From DASUAS01 sp963756895 (GTDB lineage Bacteria; Actinomycetota; Acidimicrobiia; IMCC26256; DASPTH01): DNA of 64,000 nucleotides. Positions 52,524 to 61,962 of this stretch are shown here, piece after piece. The stretch covers positions 1-64,000 of the forward strand of contig CAVWPI010000003.1 of the NCBI GenBank assembly GCA_963756895.1, read 5' to 3'. The notes below the pieces were generated by a model. It did not search any database. It had not been told where the DNA came from and saw only the letters and a program-made list of their open reading frames with translations. Each line of letters starts with the position of its first letter. Position 1 is the stretch's first letter. The position numbers were made by a program, and so were the translations under genes.

Positions 52524-54122
52524 TCACGGACTGGCGGCGGGCGGGCGGGCGTCGGGCAGGTCGGCCTGGCGGCCGCCCCGGAGCCCGACGAGCGCGACCA
52601 CCGCGGCGACGGCCATCGCGCCGGCCATCACGAAGAACACCACCCGGGACGACTGGCCGAAGTCGCCCTGCACCGCGTGGAAGATCTGTGCCGCCTTCGA
52701 ACCGGCCTGCTGCGCGAACTCGGGCGACGCCGAACCGCCACCCGAGCCGCTCAGGCTGTGCGCGATCTGGTCGGCCTTCGACGCCGGCACCCCGAAGCCG
52801 GCCAGCGTGCCCTCGACGTTCGACACGTTCCGACTGATGAGGATGGTGCCGAGCACCGCCATGCCGAGACTGGCGCCGTAGTTGCGGACGGTCTGGGTGA
52901 CGCCGGACACCTCGCCGTAGTTCACGCGCGGCGCACGGTTGATGGCGTCGGTGTTCGCGGGCCCGAGCATCAGTCCCATGCCCGCACCCGCGATGACGAT
53001 GAAGTACCACTGGCTGTTGAAGTCGAGGTCGGTGAGCGCGTTGCCCCAGAGCGCGAACCCGACCGCGGCGACCACGCACCCGAGGGTGACCGGCACCTTG
53101 GCACCGATGCTGTCGAGCATGCGGCCACCGAACTGCGCTGCCACCGCGAACCCGGCGAAGAACGTCATCAGGTAGAGCCCCGCGGTCGACACCGACTCAC
53201 CGAGCGCGATCTGCGCGTACATGCTCGCGAAGAAGAACACCGGGATGAACGCGATCATCGAGAGGAACAGCACGATGTTCTCGACGGTGAACGCGCGGTT
53301 CTCGAAGATCTTCACGCGGATGAGCGGGTCGGCGCGACGCGTCTCGACGAACCCGAAGACCACCAGCAGCGCGACGCCGCCCACGATGCACGCCCACGTG
53401 GCGACCGAGTCCCACCCCCACTGGCTCGCCTGCTGGAACCCGAGCACGCTGAGCCCCATGCCCGCGACCACGAGGACGAGTCCCGGGTAGTCCATCGGCG
53501 CCGGATGGCGCTCCTCGACGATCTTCGCCCGCGCCACCAGCACCAGGGCGATGATCGCGACGGGCACGTTGATCCAGAAGATCGCGCGCCACGTCCACTC
53601 GCTCAGGTAGCCGCCGGCAATCGGACCCACTGCGGTCAACCCGCCGGTGATGGCGAAGAAGATCGCCAACGCCTTGCCGCGTTCGCGCAGCTCGTAGGCG
53701 CCCACGACGATCGCGAGCGCGGCCGGGAGCATGAGCGCGGCGCCGAAGCCCTGCACCGCACGGAACACGATGAACCACGCCTCGGCCGCGTCGCCGGTGG
53801 GCGTGAGTCCGTTCATCACGGAGCCGAACGTGAAGATGACGACGCCGACGACCACCAGCTTGCGATGGCCGATGATGTCGGAGAGGCGGCCTCCGAACGC
53901 GAAGAACGCCGCGAGCGTCAGGAGGTACGCGTTCACGATCCACTGCACGCCGGTCGGTGACATCCCGAGATCACGTTGGATCTCGGGCACCGCGATGGCG
54001 ACGATCGTCTGGTCGATGAACGTCATGCCGACCGCGAAGATCATCGCGGCCATCACGAGGCCACGGCCCGTCTTCGCCGTCGTGTCGGCGTTCGTCGCGT
54101 TCGACGTGGGTGTGTCGGTCAT
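52524..54122 (-). CDS. MFS drug exporter, DHA2 (EmrB/QacA) type
   Basis: 532 residues with 14 predicted helices. MTFIDQTIVAIAVPEIQRDL is the DHA2 motif in helix 1; SDIIGHRKLVVVGV is motif A; PAALAIVVGAYELRERGKAL and ITGGLTAVGPIAGGYLSEWTW follow. It exports drugs or metabolites by proton antiport. No regulator gene is next to it. Confidence 0.92.
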   Translation of the reverse strand: MTDTPTSNATNADTTAKTGRGLVMAAMIFAVGMTFIDQTIVAIAVPEIQRDLGMSPTGVQWIVNAYLLTLAAFFAFGGRLSDIIGHRKLVVVGVVIFTFGSVMNGLTPTGDAAEAWFIVFRAVQGFGAALMLPAALAIVVGAYELRERGKALAIFFAITGGLTAVGPIAGGYLSEWTWRAIFWINVPVAIIALVLVARAKIVEERHPAPMDYPGLVLVVAGMGLSVLGFQQASQWGWDSVATWACIVGGVALLVVFGFVETRRADPLIRVKIFENRAFTVENIVLFLSMIAFIPVFFFASMYAQIALGESVSTAGLYLMTFFAGFAVAAQFGGRMLDSIGAKVPVTLGCVVAAVGFALWGNALTDLDFNSQWYFIVIAGAGMGLMLGPANTDAINRAPRVNYGEVSGVTQTVRNYGASLGMAVLGTILISRNVSNVEGTLAGFGVPASKADQIAHSLSGSGGGSASPEFAQQAGSKAAQIFHAVQGDFGQSSRVVFFVMAGAMAVAAVVALVGLRGGRQADLPDARPPAASP

Positions 54123-54168
54123 CCGCCTGCCTTCGGTCGACCTCGGGATCGTGCTACCTGGACGCGAT

Positions 54169-54212
54169 GCTCACGCCACGCTCACGCCAGGCTCACGCCA
54201 GGCTCACGCTGG
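54169..54212. repeat. Four 11-bp tandem repeats
   Basis: GCTCACGCCAC, GCTCACGCCAG, GCTCACGCCAG and GCTCACGCTGG follow each other without gaps. The array separates the MFS gene from the DUF192 gene and includes the DUF192 stop codon. Confidence 0.8.
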
Positions 54213-54740
54213 CTGGCACGCGGCGATGGAGCCCGACGGGAGCTCACCCTTCTTGGTCTCGACCGCGAACACGTACGGGCCGTCGGCCGCGTACGCGGGG
54301 CACTCGGTCTCGGCCTTCTCGGGGCAGGGCTTCATGGCGCGGGTGGAGTTCCGGGACCCGTCCTGCGCGAAGAACGCGATGTCGAGCGGGTCGTTCACGT
54401 CGGACATGGTGAAGCGCGATCCGGTCGGTCCGTCGAACACGAAGAGCATGCCGTCGTACGGCCCGAGGTCGCTCGTGTGGTCCCGCAACCCGGCGACCCG
54501 CTCCTCCTGCGTGTCGGCGACGACGAGGCGGAGGCAGTCGTCGCCGATCGCCGCGTTCACCTCGCTGAGCCCCACGAACGGCGCCTTCGCCGGCGCCGAC
54601 CGCGGCAGCACCGCGGTGAGCGGGATGGCACCGGCATCGGGCGTGGGATCAGCGACCTCGTCGAGCACCTTGACCACGACGACCGACAGCGCGATCGCCC
54701 CGAGGACGATGAGCGTGATCACGACCGGCCGGCGGGACAT
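54204..54740 (-). CDS. DUF192-family membrane-anchored protein
   Basis: 178 residues. One membrane helix (VVITLIVLGAIALSVVVVKV) anchors an extracytoplasmic DUF192 domain: LVVADTQEERVAGLRDHTSD, GMLFVFDGPTGSRFTMSDVN, PLDIAFFAQDG. Family function unknown. ATG 54740; it follows panB on the same strand. Confidence 0.85.
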   Translation of the reverse strand: MSRRPVVITLIVLGAIALSVVVVKVLDEVADPTPDAGAIPLTAVLPRSAPAKAPFVGLSEVNAAIGDDCLRLVVADTQEERVAGLRDHTSDLGPYDGMLFVFDGPTGSRFTMSDVNDPLDIAFFAQDGSRNSTRAMKPCPEKAETECPAYAADGPYVFAVETKKGELPSGSIAACQPA

Positions 54741-54750
54741 CGCCGAGAGG

Positions 54751-55630
54751 TTAGGCGGGCGCGTGCTCCACGGAGCCGTACAGGCCGAGGGCCTCGCTCA
54801 CGGTGTCGGCGGCGTGGTACGTCTCGCCGCTCGCAGGGAAGGAGCCGGCGCGCACGTCGTTGGCGAAGCGCTCGATGGCGCGGGCGGCGTCGCCCCCGAG
54901 GTCGGCGTAGCGCCGCACGAACTTCGGGCGCACGCGGTCTTCGAAGCCGAGGATGTCGTGGTACACGAGCACCTGGCCGTCGCAGTGGCGACCGGCACCG
55001 ATGCCGATCGTGGGCACGGGCACCGAGTCGGTGACCATCCGCGCGACCGCGTCGGGCACGCACTCGAGCACGATGGCGAACACGCCGGCCTCCGCGAGGG
55101 CCACCGCGTCGTCGACGATCTCGCGGCGCCGCATCGAGGGTCTTGCCCTGCACGCGGTAGCCGCCGAGCTTGTTGATCGACTGCGGCGTGAGGCCGAGGT
55201 GCCCCATCACCGGGATCTCGGCGTCGAGGATCGCGTTGACGGCGTCGACGCGCTTGCGTCCCCCCTCGAGCTTCACCGCGGTGGCACCGGCGCGCACGAG
55301 ACGGGCCGCGTTCGCGACCGTGTCCTGACGCCCGAGGTGGTAGCTCATCCACGGGAGGTCGGCGACGACGAGCGCGCGCGGCTTCGTGCGCGCGACGGCC
55401 CCGGTGTGGTGGACCATGTCGTCGACGGTGACGTGGAGCGTGTCGTCGTACCCGAGCACGACCATCGCCACCGAGTCACCGACGAGGATCATGTCGACCC
55501 CGGCGGTGTCGACCGCGCGCGCCGACGGTGCGTCGTACGCGGTGACCATCACGAGCGGTGTCCCCGAGCCCTTCCGTGCGACCACGTCGGGCGCGCCAAG
55601 TGCACGGTGAGCAGCCTGGGTACCGGCCAT
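54751..55630 (-). CDS. panB: 3-methyl-2-oxobutanoate hydroxymethyltransferase (one frameshift)
   Basis: About 293 residues. VMVTAYDAPSARAVDTAGVD, MILVGDSVAMVVLGYDDTL, VKLEGG and VMGHLGLTPQSINKLGGYRV are PanB hallmarks; after a frame change near 55140 VPTIGIGAGRHCDGQVLVYH continues to the end. The enzyme starts pantothenate (CoA) synthesis by hydroxymethylating ketoisovalerate. ATG 55630 follows GGAGGAC. Confidence 0.94.
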
Positions 55631-55716
55631 CTCGTTGTCCTCCACCGTCCAGGGCACCCACGGCTCCCGGCGGCAGGCGAAACCATAGCCAATGGTCGAC
55701 CTCGGCGTCGACTTCG

Positions 55717-56121
55717 CTACTGCGCCGAGCGCGCCCGTCCGGCCCGTCGACGCGGTGAGCCGCCCTGGCCGTTGCCGTGGAGCTCTCGCCGGGTGAGGAA
55801 GTTCCACCCGCAGTCGGGGCACACCTCCACCACGTAGCGGGTGTACTCCTCGTGGGCGGCGTCGAGGCGCTCGAGCTCGCTCGGGTGGACGATGCAGCGA
55901 CCGTTGGCCTGACGCAGCTGGTCGCCGTAGACGTACGAGACGAAGCGGACGTGGCGGCCCGAGCACACGGGGCAGCGGTGGTCGGCGGGGTCGCCCACGT
56001 GGCGGGCCGCCCGCAGGAGCTCGGGATGGGCGTCGCAGACGTCGAGCCGGGTGACCGTGCCGCGCTCGAGGTCCCGGAGCAGGGCCCGGCGGGCCAGCGC
56101 GTAGTCGGTGTGCTTGCGCAC
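55717..56121 (-). CDS. DUF5318-family zinc-ribbon-like protein
   Basis: 134 residues. CPVCSGRHVRFVSYVYGDQL and VCPDCGWNFLTRRELHG give two CxxC pairs, likely a zinc ribbon. Other family features are LLRDLERGTVTRLDVCDAHP and a basic Gly/Arg tail. An actinobacterial family of unknown function, found near ino1 in mycobacteria as here. GTG 56121. Confidence 0.8.
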   Translation of the reverse strand: MRKHTDYALARRALLRDLERGTVTRLDVCDAHPELLRAARHVGDPADHRCPVCSGRHVRFVSYVYGDQLRQANGRCIVHPSELERLDAAHEEYTRYVVEVCPDCGWNFLTRRELHGNGQGGSPRRRAGRARSAQ

Positions 56122-56263
56122 GGCGCCACTGTACAGGGGTCGGGCACCCTGACGGCCGGGGTTGCCGGCACCGGCGGGCGCCGGGCGGGTGCCGATCGGG
56201 TGCTGGGCGGGCCCGAGCAGGCGGGCCGGGAACTCCTGGTGTCGACCAGCCGTTCACCGTGTG

Positions 56264-56299
56264 TATACTCATTCCGATATATCGAAGCGATATATCGGA
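56264..56299 (+). promoter_or_regulatory. PadR-ino1 promoter with 27-bp perfect palindrome
   Basis: TATACT (56264-56269) is a strong -10. Four bases on, TCCGATATATCG (56273-56284), AAG, CGATATATCGGA (56288-56299) form perfect 12-bp arms over the expected transcription start. The core GATATATC also occurs at 43859-43870, upstream of the other PadR gene. Confidence 0.72.
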
Positions 56300-56332
56300 G
56301 CACACTGTCCCCCGCTACCCACGGACTCGAAC

Positions 56333-56984
56333 ATGTTGGACCTCGCCATCCTCGGACTGCTGAAGGAGCAACCGCTCCACGGCTACGAGCTGAAGAAGCG
56401 CCTCTCGGAGACGCTCGGCTCGCTGTGGGGCATCTCCTACGGCTCGCTGTATCCGGCCCTGCGTCGCCTCGAGCACGACGGCAGCATCGAGATCGTCGAA
56501 CCCGAGACCGTGTCGGTGCCGATGCCCGCGACCGGGTCGCTCGACGGCGACCTCGCTGCCGCCCGCCTGCGGCGCCCGGCCAAGTCGACCCGGCGCACGA
56601 AGAAGGCCTACCGCCTCACCGAGCGCGGCGACGCCCGCCTCGCGGAGCTGCTCGTCGACGACGGAGGCAGTGGCGACGACGAGCGCACGTTCGCGCTGAA
56701 GCTCGCGTTCTGCGGGAACCTCGATCCCGAGTCTCGCCTCGAGGTCCTCACCCGCCGTCGCGCCGCGCTCGCCGATCGGCTGGCACGCGCCGCGGCGCAC
56801 GTCACCCGGCCGCGGTGACCGCTACACGAAGTCCCTGTTCGAGCACCGCACCCAATCCACCCAGCGCGACCTCGAGTGGGTCGACGCACTGATCACGGCC
56901 GAAGGCCGCCCCGAGCCCATCGGGCCCGACGCACCCGTCGAGCCGATCAACCCTCCCCAGATCGAAGGAGCCCCTGCATCATGA
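56333..56984 (+). CDS. PadR-family transcriptional regulator (one frameshift)
   Basis: About 216 residues. MLDLAILGLLKEQPLHGYEL, SYGSLYPALRRLEHDGSIEI and KKAYRLTERGDARLAELL make up the PadR winged helix. The frame shifts near 56813 and continues RYTKSLFEHRTQSTQRDLEW to a stop at 56982-56984 that overlaps the ino1 ATG. It should bind the palindrome at its own promoter and so also control ino1. This PadR-ino1 pair is conserved in mycobacteria. Confidence 0.87.
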
Positions 56985-58054
56985 GTGGTCGCATCCGCGT
57001 CGCCATCGCCGGAGTCGGGAACTGCGCGAGCAGCCTCGTCCAGGGCGTCGAGTACTACCGCAACGCCGACCCCACCGAGGACGTGCCGGGCCTCATGCAC
57101 GTCGTCCTCGGCGACTACCACGTGGGCGACGTCGACTTCGTCGCCGCGTTCGACGTCGACGCCGCCAAGGTCGGACTCGACCTGGGCAAGGCGATCTCCG
57201 CCGGCCAGAACAACACCATCAAGTTCGCCAACGTCGGCCAGCTCGAGGTCGAGGTGCAGCGAGCCCCGACCTTCGACGGTCTCGGCAAGTACTACCGGGA
57301 GACGATCGAGGAGTCGCCCGCGGCGCCCGTCGACGTGGCCCAGGTGCTGCGCGACACGAAGGCCGAAGTGCTCGTCAGCTACCTCCCCGTCGGCTCCGAG
57401 GAGGCGCAGCGCTTCTACGCCCAGGCCTGCCTCGACGCAGGCGTCGCGTTCGTGAACGCGATCCCGGTGTTCATCGCCAGCGACCCCGAGTGGGCCGCGA
57501 AGTTCGAGGCCGCGAACATCCCGATCGTCGGCGACGACATCAAGAGCCAGGTGGGCGCCACCATCACCCACCGGATGCTCGCCCGGCTGTTCGAGGACCG
57601 CGGCACCTCCATCGACCGCACCTATCAGCTGAACTTCGGCGGCAACATGGACTTCAAGAACATGTTGGAGCGCACCCGGCTCGAGTCGAAGAAGATCTCC
57701 AAGACGCAGTCGGTCACCAGCCAGATCGAGCAGGGCATCGAGAGCGACAACGTGCACATCGGCCCGTCCGACCACGTCCCGTGGCTCGACGACCGGAAGT
57801 GGGCGTACATCCGGCTCGAGGGTCGCAACTTCGGCGACGTCCCGCTCAACATCGAGCTCAAGCTCGAGGTGTGGGACTCCCCCAACTCGGCCGGCGTCAT
57901 CATCGACGCGGTGCGCTGCTGCAAGATCGCGCTCGACCGCGGGATCGGCGGGCCGCTCGCCGGCGCGTCGGCGTACTTCATGAAGTCGCCCGCGGTGCAG
58001 TACCACGACGACGAGGCCCGCGAGATGGTGGAGAAGTTCGCCAACGGCGAGTGA
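56981..58054 (+). CDS. ino1: Inositol-3-phosphate synthase
   Basis: 357 residues, actinobacterial type. VAIAGVGNCASSLVQGVEYY binds NAD; GDDIKSQVGATITHRMLARL, LNFGGNMDFKNMLERTRLES and SKKISKTQSVTSQ are the catalytic/Lys region. It turns glucose-6-phosphate into inositol-1-phosphate for phosphatidylinositol and mycothiol. ATG 56981 with AAGGAG upstream, overlapping the PadR stop. Confidence 0.96.
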   Translation: MSGRIRVAIAGVGNCASSLVQGVEYYRNADPTEDVPGLMHVVLGDYHVGDVDFVAAFDVDAAKVGLDLGKAISAGQNNTIKFANVGQLEVEVQRAPTFDGLGKYYRETIEESPAAPVDVAQVLRDTKAEVLVSYLPVGSEEAQRFYAQACLDAGVAFVNAIPVFIASDPEWAAKFEAANIPIVGDDIKSQVGATITHRMLARLFEDRGTSIDRTYQLNFGGNMDFKNMLERTRLESKKISKTQSVTSQIEQGIESDNVHIGPSDHVPWLDDRKWAYIRLEGRNFGDVPLNIELKLEVWDSPNSAGVIIDAVRCCKIALDRGIGGPLAGASAYFMKSPAVQYHDDEAREMVEKFANGE

Positions 58055-58093
58055 CTCCCTCGTGTCGCGTGACCGCTGCGCGATGATCACGGC

Positions 58094-58714
58094 GTGAACA
58101 CCAGCCGGACCGACGGTCCGACCGATCAGGAGCTACGGCTCCTCGGTGATCTGCGCGGCAAGCGCGTGCTCGATCTGGGCTGTGGCACCGGCGCCGCCGC
58201 GATCGCGTTCGCGCAACAGGGCGCGATCGTCATCGCACTCGACGCCACCGACGCGCGCCTCGCTCGCGCCCGGGCGCGTGCCGAGGAGGCGGAGGTGAAG
58301 GTGGAATGGCGCGTCGGCGATCTCGCCGACCTCGCGTTCCTCCGGGCCGAGTCGATCGACGCCGCGTTCAGCGAGTCGTCCGTCGCCGAGGTCGACGACG
58401 CGTCCCGCCTCTTCCGTCAGGTCCAACGGGTGCTCAAGCCCAACGCCGCGTTCGTCTTCTCGTACGCGCATCCGATGTCGTTGTGCGTCGACGCCAACGG
58501 CGTGGTGACGCGCTCCTACTTCGATCCGGGCCCGATCGACGTGGCGCGAGACGGTGATGCCGCCCGCATCCACGTGCGCGACGTCGGCGACGTCTTCACC
58601 GAGCTCGGGCGGGCCGGCTTCCGTGTCGACACCATCCTCGAGCCCCGTCCGGCCGCGCCCGGTGCCCGGGTGCCCGACATCATCGTGTGGCGCGCCCGCA
58701 AAGAAGGCGCCTGA
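58094..58714 (+). CDS. Class I SAM-dependent methyltransferase
   Basis: 206 residues. GKRVLDLGCGTGAAAIAFAQ is SAM motif I; IVIALDATDARLARARARAE is motif II; AFSESSVAEVDDASRLFRQV and VLKPNAAFVFSYAHPMSL complete it. Target unknown. GTG 58094, 39 bp after ino1, so possibly co-transcribed. Confidence 0.83.
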   Translation: MNTSRTDGPTDQELRLLGDLRGKRVLDLGCGTGAAAIAFAQQGAIVIALDATDARLARARARAEEAEVKVEWRVGDLADLAFLRAESIDAAFSESSVAEVDDASRLFRQVQRVLKPNAAFVFSYAHPMSLCVDANGVVTRSYFDPGPIDVARDGDAARIHVRDVGDVFTELGRAGFRVDTILEPRPAAPGARVPDIIVWRARKEGA

Positions 58715-58733
58715 CCCGAAGACGCATCGGTCG

Positions 58734-60141
58734 TCACTGCCGCGCCGCCGCCCAGGCGTCGAGGCGGGCGAACGCCTCCTCGTCGCTCATCGGTCCCTCG
58801 TCGAGGCGCGCCTCCAGGAGGAAGTCGAGCGCCTCACCGACGACCCGTCCGGGCGCCACGCCCAGGTGCTCCATGACCTGCCGGCCGTCGAGCGGCGGTC
58901 GGATCGCGTCGAGCTCCTCCTGCTCGCGCAGCTCGGCGATGCGGCGCTCGAGCTCGTCCATGCGCCGCTGCAGCGCCCGCGCCCGGTTCTGGTTGCGCGT
59001 CGTGCAGTCGCAGCGCTGCAGGTGGTTGAGCTGGTCGAGGAGATCGCCGGCATCGCGCACGTAGCGACGCACCGCCTTGTCCGTCCACCCCATGGCGTAG
59101 GTGTGGATGCGCAGGTGGAGGTACACCAGCTTCACGACCGCGTCGACGATGTCGTTCGGGTACTTCAGCGCGCGCATCCGCTCCTCGGTCATGCGCGCGC
59201 CGACCACCTCGTGGTGGTGGAAGCTCACACCGCCGTTGGCGAACGAGCGGGTCTTGGGCTTGCCGACGTCGTGGAACAGCGCGGCCAGGCGCACCACCAG
59301 CTCGGGCCGCGTGTTGCGCACCACGGCGATCGTGTGCGCGAGCACGTCCTTGTGGGTGTGGATGGGGTCCTGCTCGAGGCGCATGCGGTTGAGCTCGGGC
59401 AGGAACTCGTCGCCGAGCTGGGTCTCGGCGAGGAACCACAGGCCCGCGGAGGGGTCGTCGACCAGCAGGAGCTTCGAGAGCTCGTCGCGGATGCGCTCCG
59501 CGCTCACGATCTCGAGCCGGTGGCGCAATTCGACCACTGCGGCGACGAGCGCGGGATCGGGTTCGAGGTCGAACTGCGCGACGAAGCGCGCCGCACGGAG
59601 CATCCGCAGCGGGTCGTCGAGGAACGAGACCTCGGGTGCGAGCGGGGTGCGCAGGCGACGCGCCGCCAGGTCGACCGACCCGCCGAACGGGTCGACCAGC
59701 ACCGGGTCGGGCAGGCGCAGTGCCATCGCGTTCACCGTGAAGTCACGCCGCGAGAGGTCGGTCTCGATGTCGTCGGAGTAGACGACCTCGGGCTTGCGGC
59801 TCTCGGCCCGGTAGACCTCGGCGCGGAACGTGGTGATCTCGAGCACCGTGTCGTCCTTGCGGCACCCGACCGTGCCGAAGCGCTGTCCCTGGAGCCAGAC
59901 CGCATCGGCCCACGGTCGTACGAGACGTTCGACGACGTCGGGGCGCGGCGTCGGTGGTGACGTCGACGTCGGGAACCTCGCCGTCGCGCGGCGTGCGATC
60001 GAGGAACGCGTCGCGCACGCTCCCGCCGACCAAGTAGCACTCGTGGCCGGCGTCGGCGAGCAGGCGCGCGAGCTGTTGCACCGGCGACGACGCGTCGAGC
60101 AGCGGGGCCAAGCGGGGCGGGAACAGGGACATCGCCTCCAT
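58734..60141 (-). CDS. CCA tRNA nucleotidyltransferase (one frameshift)
   Basis: About 469 residues. CYLVGGSVRDAFLDR and EVPDVDVTTDA are the nucleotidyltransferase GG/RD and DxD motifs; a frame change near 59945 follows; then RRDFTVNAMALRLPDPVLVD, the nucleotide-selecting region, and an HD domain (LAALFHDVGKPKTRS, HHHEVVGA). It adds or repairs the tRNA CCA end; mycobacterial pcnA is the equivalent. Start uncertain among ATGs at 60153, 60141 and 60132. Confidence 0.92.
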
Positions 60142-60228
60142 TCTCGTCCGCATCGGCGCGCCAGCGCGAACCACTTGTCCGTCTGCGCCATCCCGGATCA
60201 CCAGCGCGCGCTCCGCTACCGTCGCCCC

Positions 60229-60732
60229 GTGGACGCTGCACCCACCTGTTCGCGGCTGGGCTGCGACGCACTCGCGACCACGGTGTTCGCGTTCGACGCC
60301 CGCGAGTGCCTGGTGTGGCTCGATCCGCTCGGCGACGGCGGGCGCGGCGCCGGGGTGCTCTGCGGACTGCACGCGGATCGCATGTCGCCGCCCCGAGGGT
60401 GGAACCTGCTCGACCGCCGCGGCGTGGAGTCGCGCCTCTGGCTCGGGCGCGCGAATGCCGTGGCAGCCGCCGCACCGGTGACCTCGCGTCGGCGGGAGCG
60501 CGCGCCCCGCACCCGTCCCTGCGCGCCCGCCGGACCGCGCCTGCCGTTCGAGACGACACTGCGCGAGCCGGTGCGCGAGCCCGATCCTCCGGTGCGGGCA
60601 CCCGAGCCGATCCGAGCGCCCTGGTCGCCGCACGACCGTCCGGGCCCGGAGTTCGACCACGTGCTCGACGCCCGCACCCCGCTGCTCGCCCGCGCGTTCG
60701 AGTCGGCGCGTCCGCTCGACGAGCCCGAGTAG
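60229..60732 (+). CDS. DUF3499-family protein
   Basis: 167 residues. The conserved N-terminal part has CSRLGCDALATTVFAFDARE, LDPLGDGG, VLCGLHADRMSPPRGWNLLD with paired Cys and His, likely a metal site. The C-terminal half is Arg/Pro-rich and probably disordered. Actinobacterial family, function unknown. GTG 60229; converges with the PilT-like gene. Confidence 0.8.
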   Translation: MDAAPTCSRLGCDALATTVFAFDARECLVWLDPLGDGGRGAGVLCGLHADRMSPPRGWNLLDRRGVESRLWLGRANAVAAAAPVTSRRRERAPRTRPCAPAGPRLPFETTLREPVREPDPPVRAPEPIRAPWSPHDRPGPEFDHVLDARTPLLARAFESARPLDEPE

Positions 60733-60733
60733 C

Positions 60734-61877
60734 TCAGCCCGCCGCGGGCGCGACGGCCGCGGGAGGTTCGGCGGCGGGCGGCGAGGGTTCGATCACCGCC
60801 CGTTCGCGTTCGAGGTCGGCGCGATCGAGGGCGAAGCGCATCTCGCCCGGCACGGTCGCGTGCGCGACCGCATCGGCGCGCTCCACCAGGCCGTTGCGGT
60901 AGAGCTGCACCAGGCTCTGGTCGAAGGTCTGCATGCCGTAGAGCTCGCCGACCGTCATCTCCTGTTCGAGCTCCGCGAGGCGGTCTTCTTCGATGCGCTC
61001 GCGCACGCGTGCGTTCACCACGAGGATCTCCACCGCGGCGGCCCGACCACGGCCACCGGCCCGCGGGAGCAGTCGCTGCGACACCACGCCGCGCAACGTC
61101 GCCGCGAGCGTCGACCGCGGCCTGACGCTGGCGGTGCGGTGGGAAGAGCTCCACGAACCGGTCGATGCTGTCGGTCGCAGTGACGGTCGACATCGCCGCG
61201 ATCACCAGGTGGCCGATCTCCGCGGCCTGGAGCACCGCGCCCCCCGCGGCATCGTCGGTCAGTTGGCCGAGGACGAGCACGTCCGGGTCCTGACGCAGCG
61301 CGTGCTCGAGTCCCGAGACGGCGGAGGGTGTGTCGGCACCCACCTCACGCTGGTCGACGATCGAGCGCTTGTCGGCGTGGAGCACCTCGACCGGGTCCTC
61401 GATGGTGACGATGTGACCCTCGCGGTGCTGGTTCACGTGGTCGACCATCGCCGCGATGGTGGCGGTCTTGCCCGCGCCGGCGAGGCCGGTGACCAGCACC
61501 AGACCGTGTTGCTCGCGTGCGAGGTCGGCGACGGTCGCGGGGAGCCCGAGCGCCTCGAAGCTCGGGATGCCGGGCAGGACCCGGCGGAGCACCATGCCCA
61601 CGTACCCGCGCTGGCGGAACGCGCTCACCCGGAAGCGGCCGAGCCCGGCGATCCCGTACATGAAGTCACATTCGTTCTCGGTGGCGAACCGCTCGGCCCG
61701 CGCCCGCGGGATCACCGCCGCCGCGAGCCGCTCGGTGTCGTCGGGCTCGACGGTGTCGAACGGGCCCTCCCGGAGGCGGCCGTCGACGCGCAGGCGAGGG
61801 CGTGAGCTGACCTTCAGGTGGACGTCCGACGCCCCCTGTTCGACCGCGAATCGCAGCAATCCGTCCAGGTCCAGCAC
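60734..61877 (-). CDS. PilT-like type IV pilus retraction ATPase, degenerate (one frameshift)
   Basis: About 381 residues. The N-terminal PilT domain (LLRFAVEQGASDVHLKVSSR, GRFRVSAFRQRG) and Walker A GLAGAGKT (about 131-138) are present, as is the Asp box VTIEDPVEVLH. The Walker B region reads DPDVLVLGQLTDD, with Gln where the family has Glu, and the His box reads HLVIAAMSTVTATDSIDR, lacking the usual LHTN. A frame change near 61110 precedes VSQRLLPRAGGRGRAAAVEI. GTG 61877 follows GGAGG; a longer start is possible. No other pilus gene is present. Possibly a regulator or a weak ATPase. Confidence 0.8.
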
Positions 61878-61962
61878 GTTGCCTCCAGGGAGCGGTATCG
61901 GCCACCGGCGGCGGCTCCTGTAGGGACGGCGGGCGTCCGGGGACTCATCTACGCTCCCGCCC

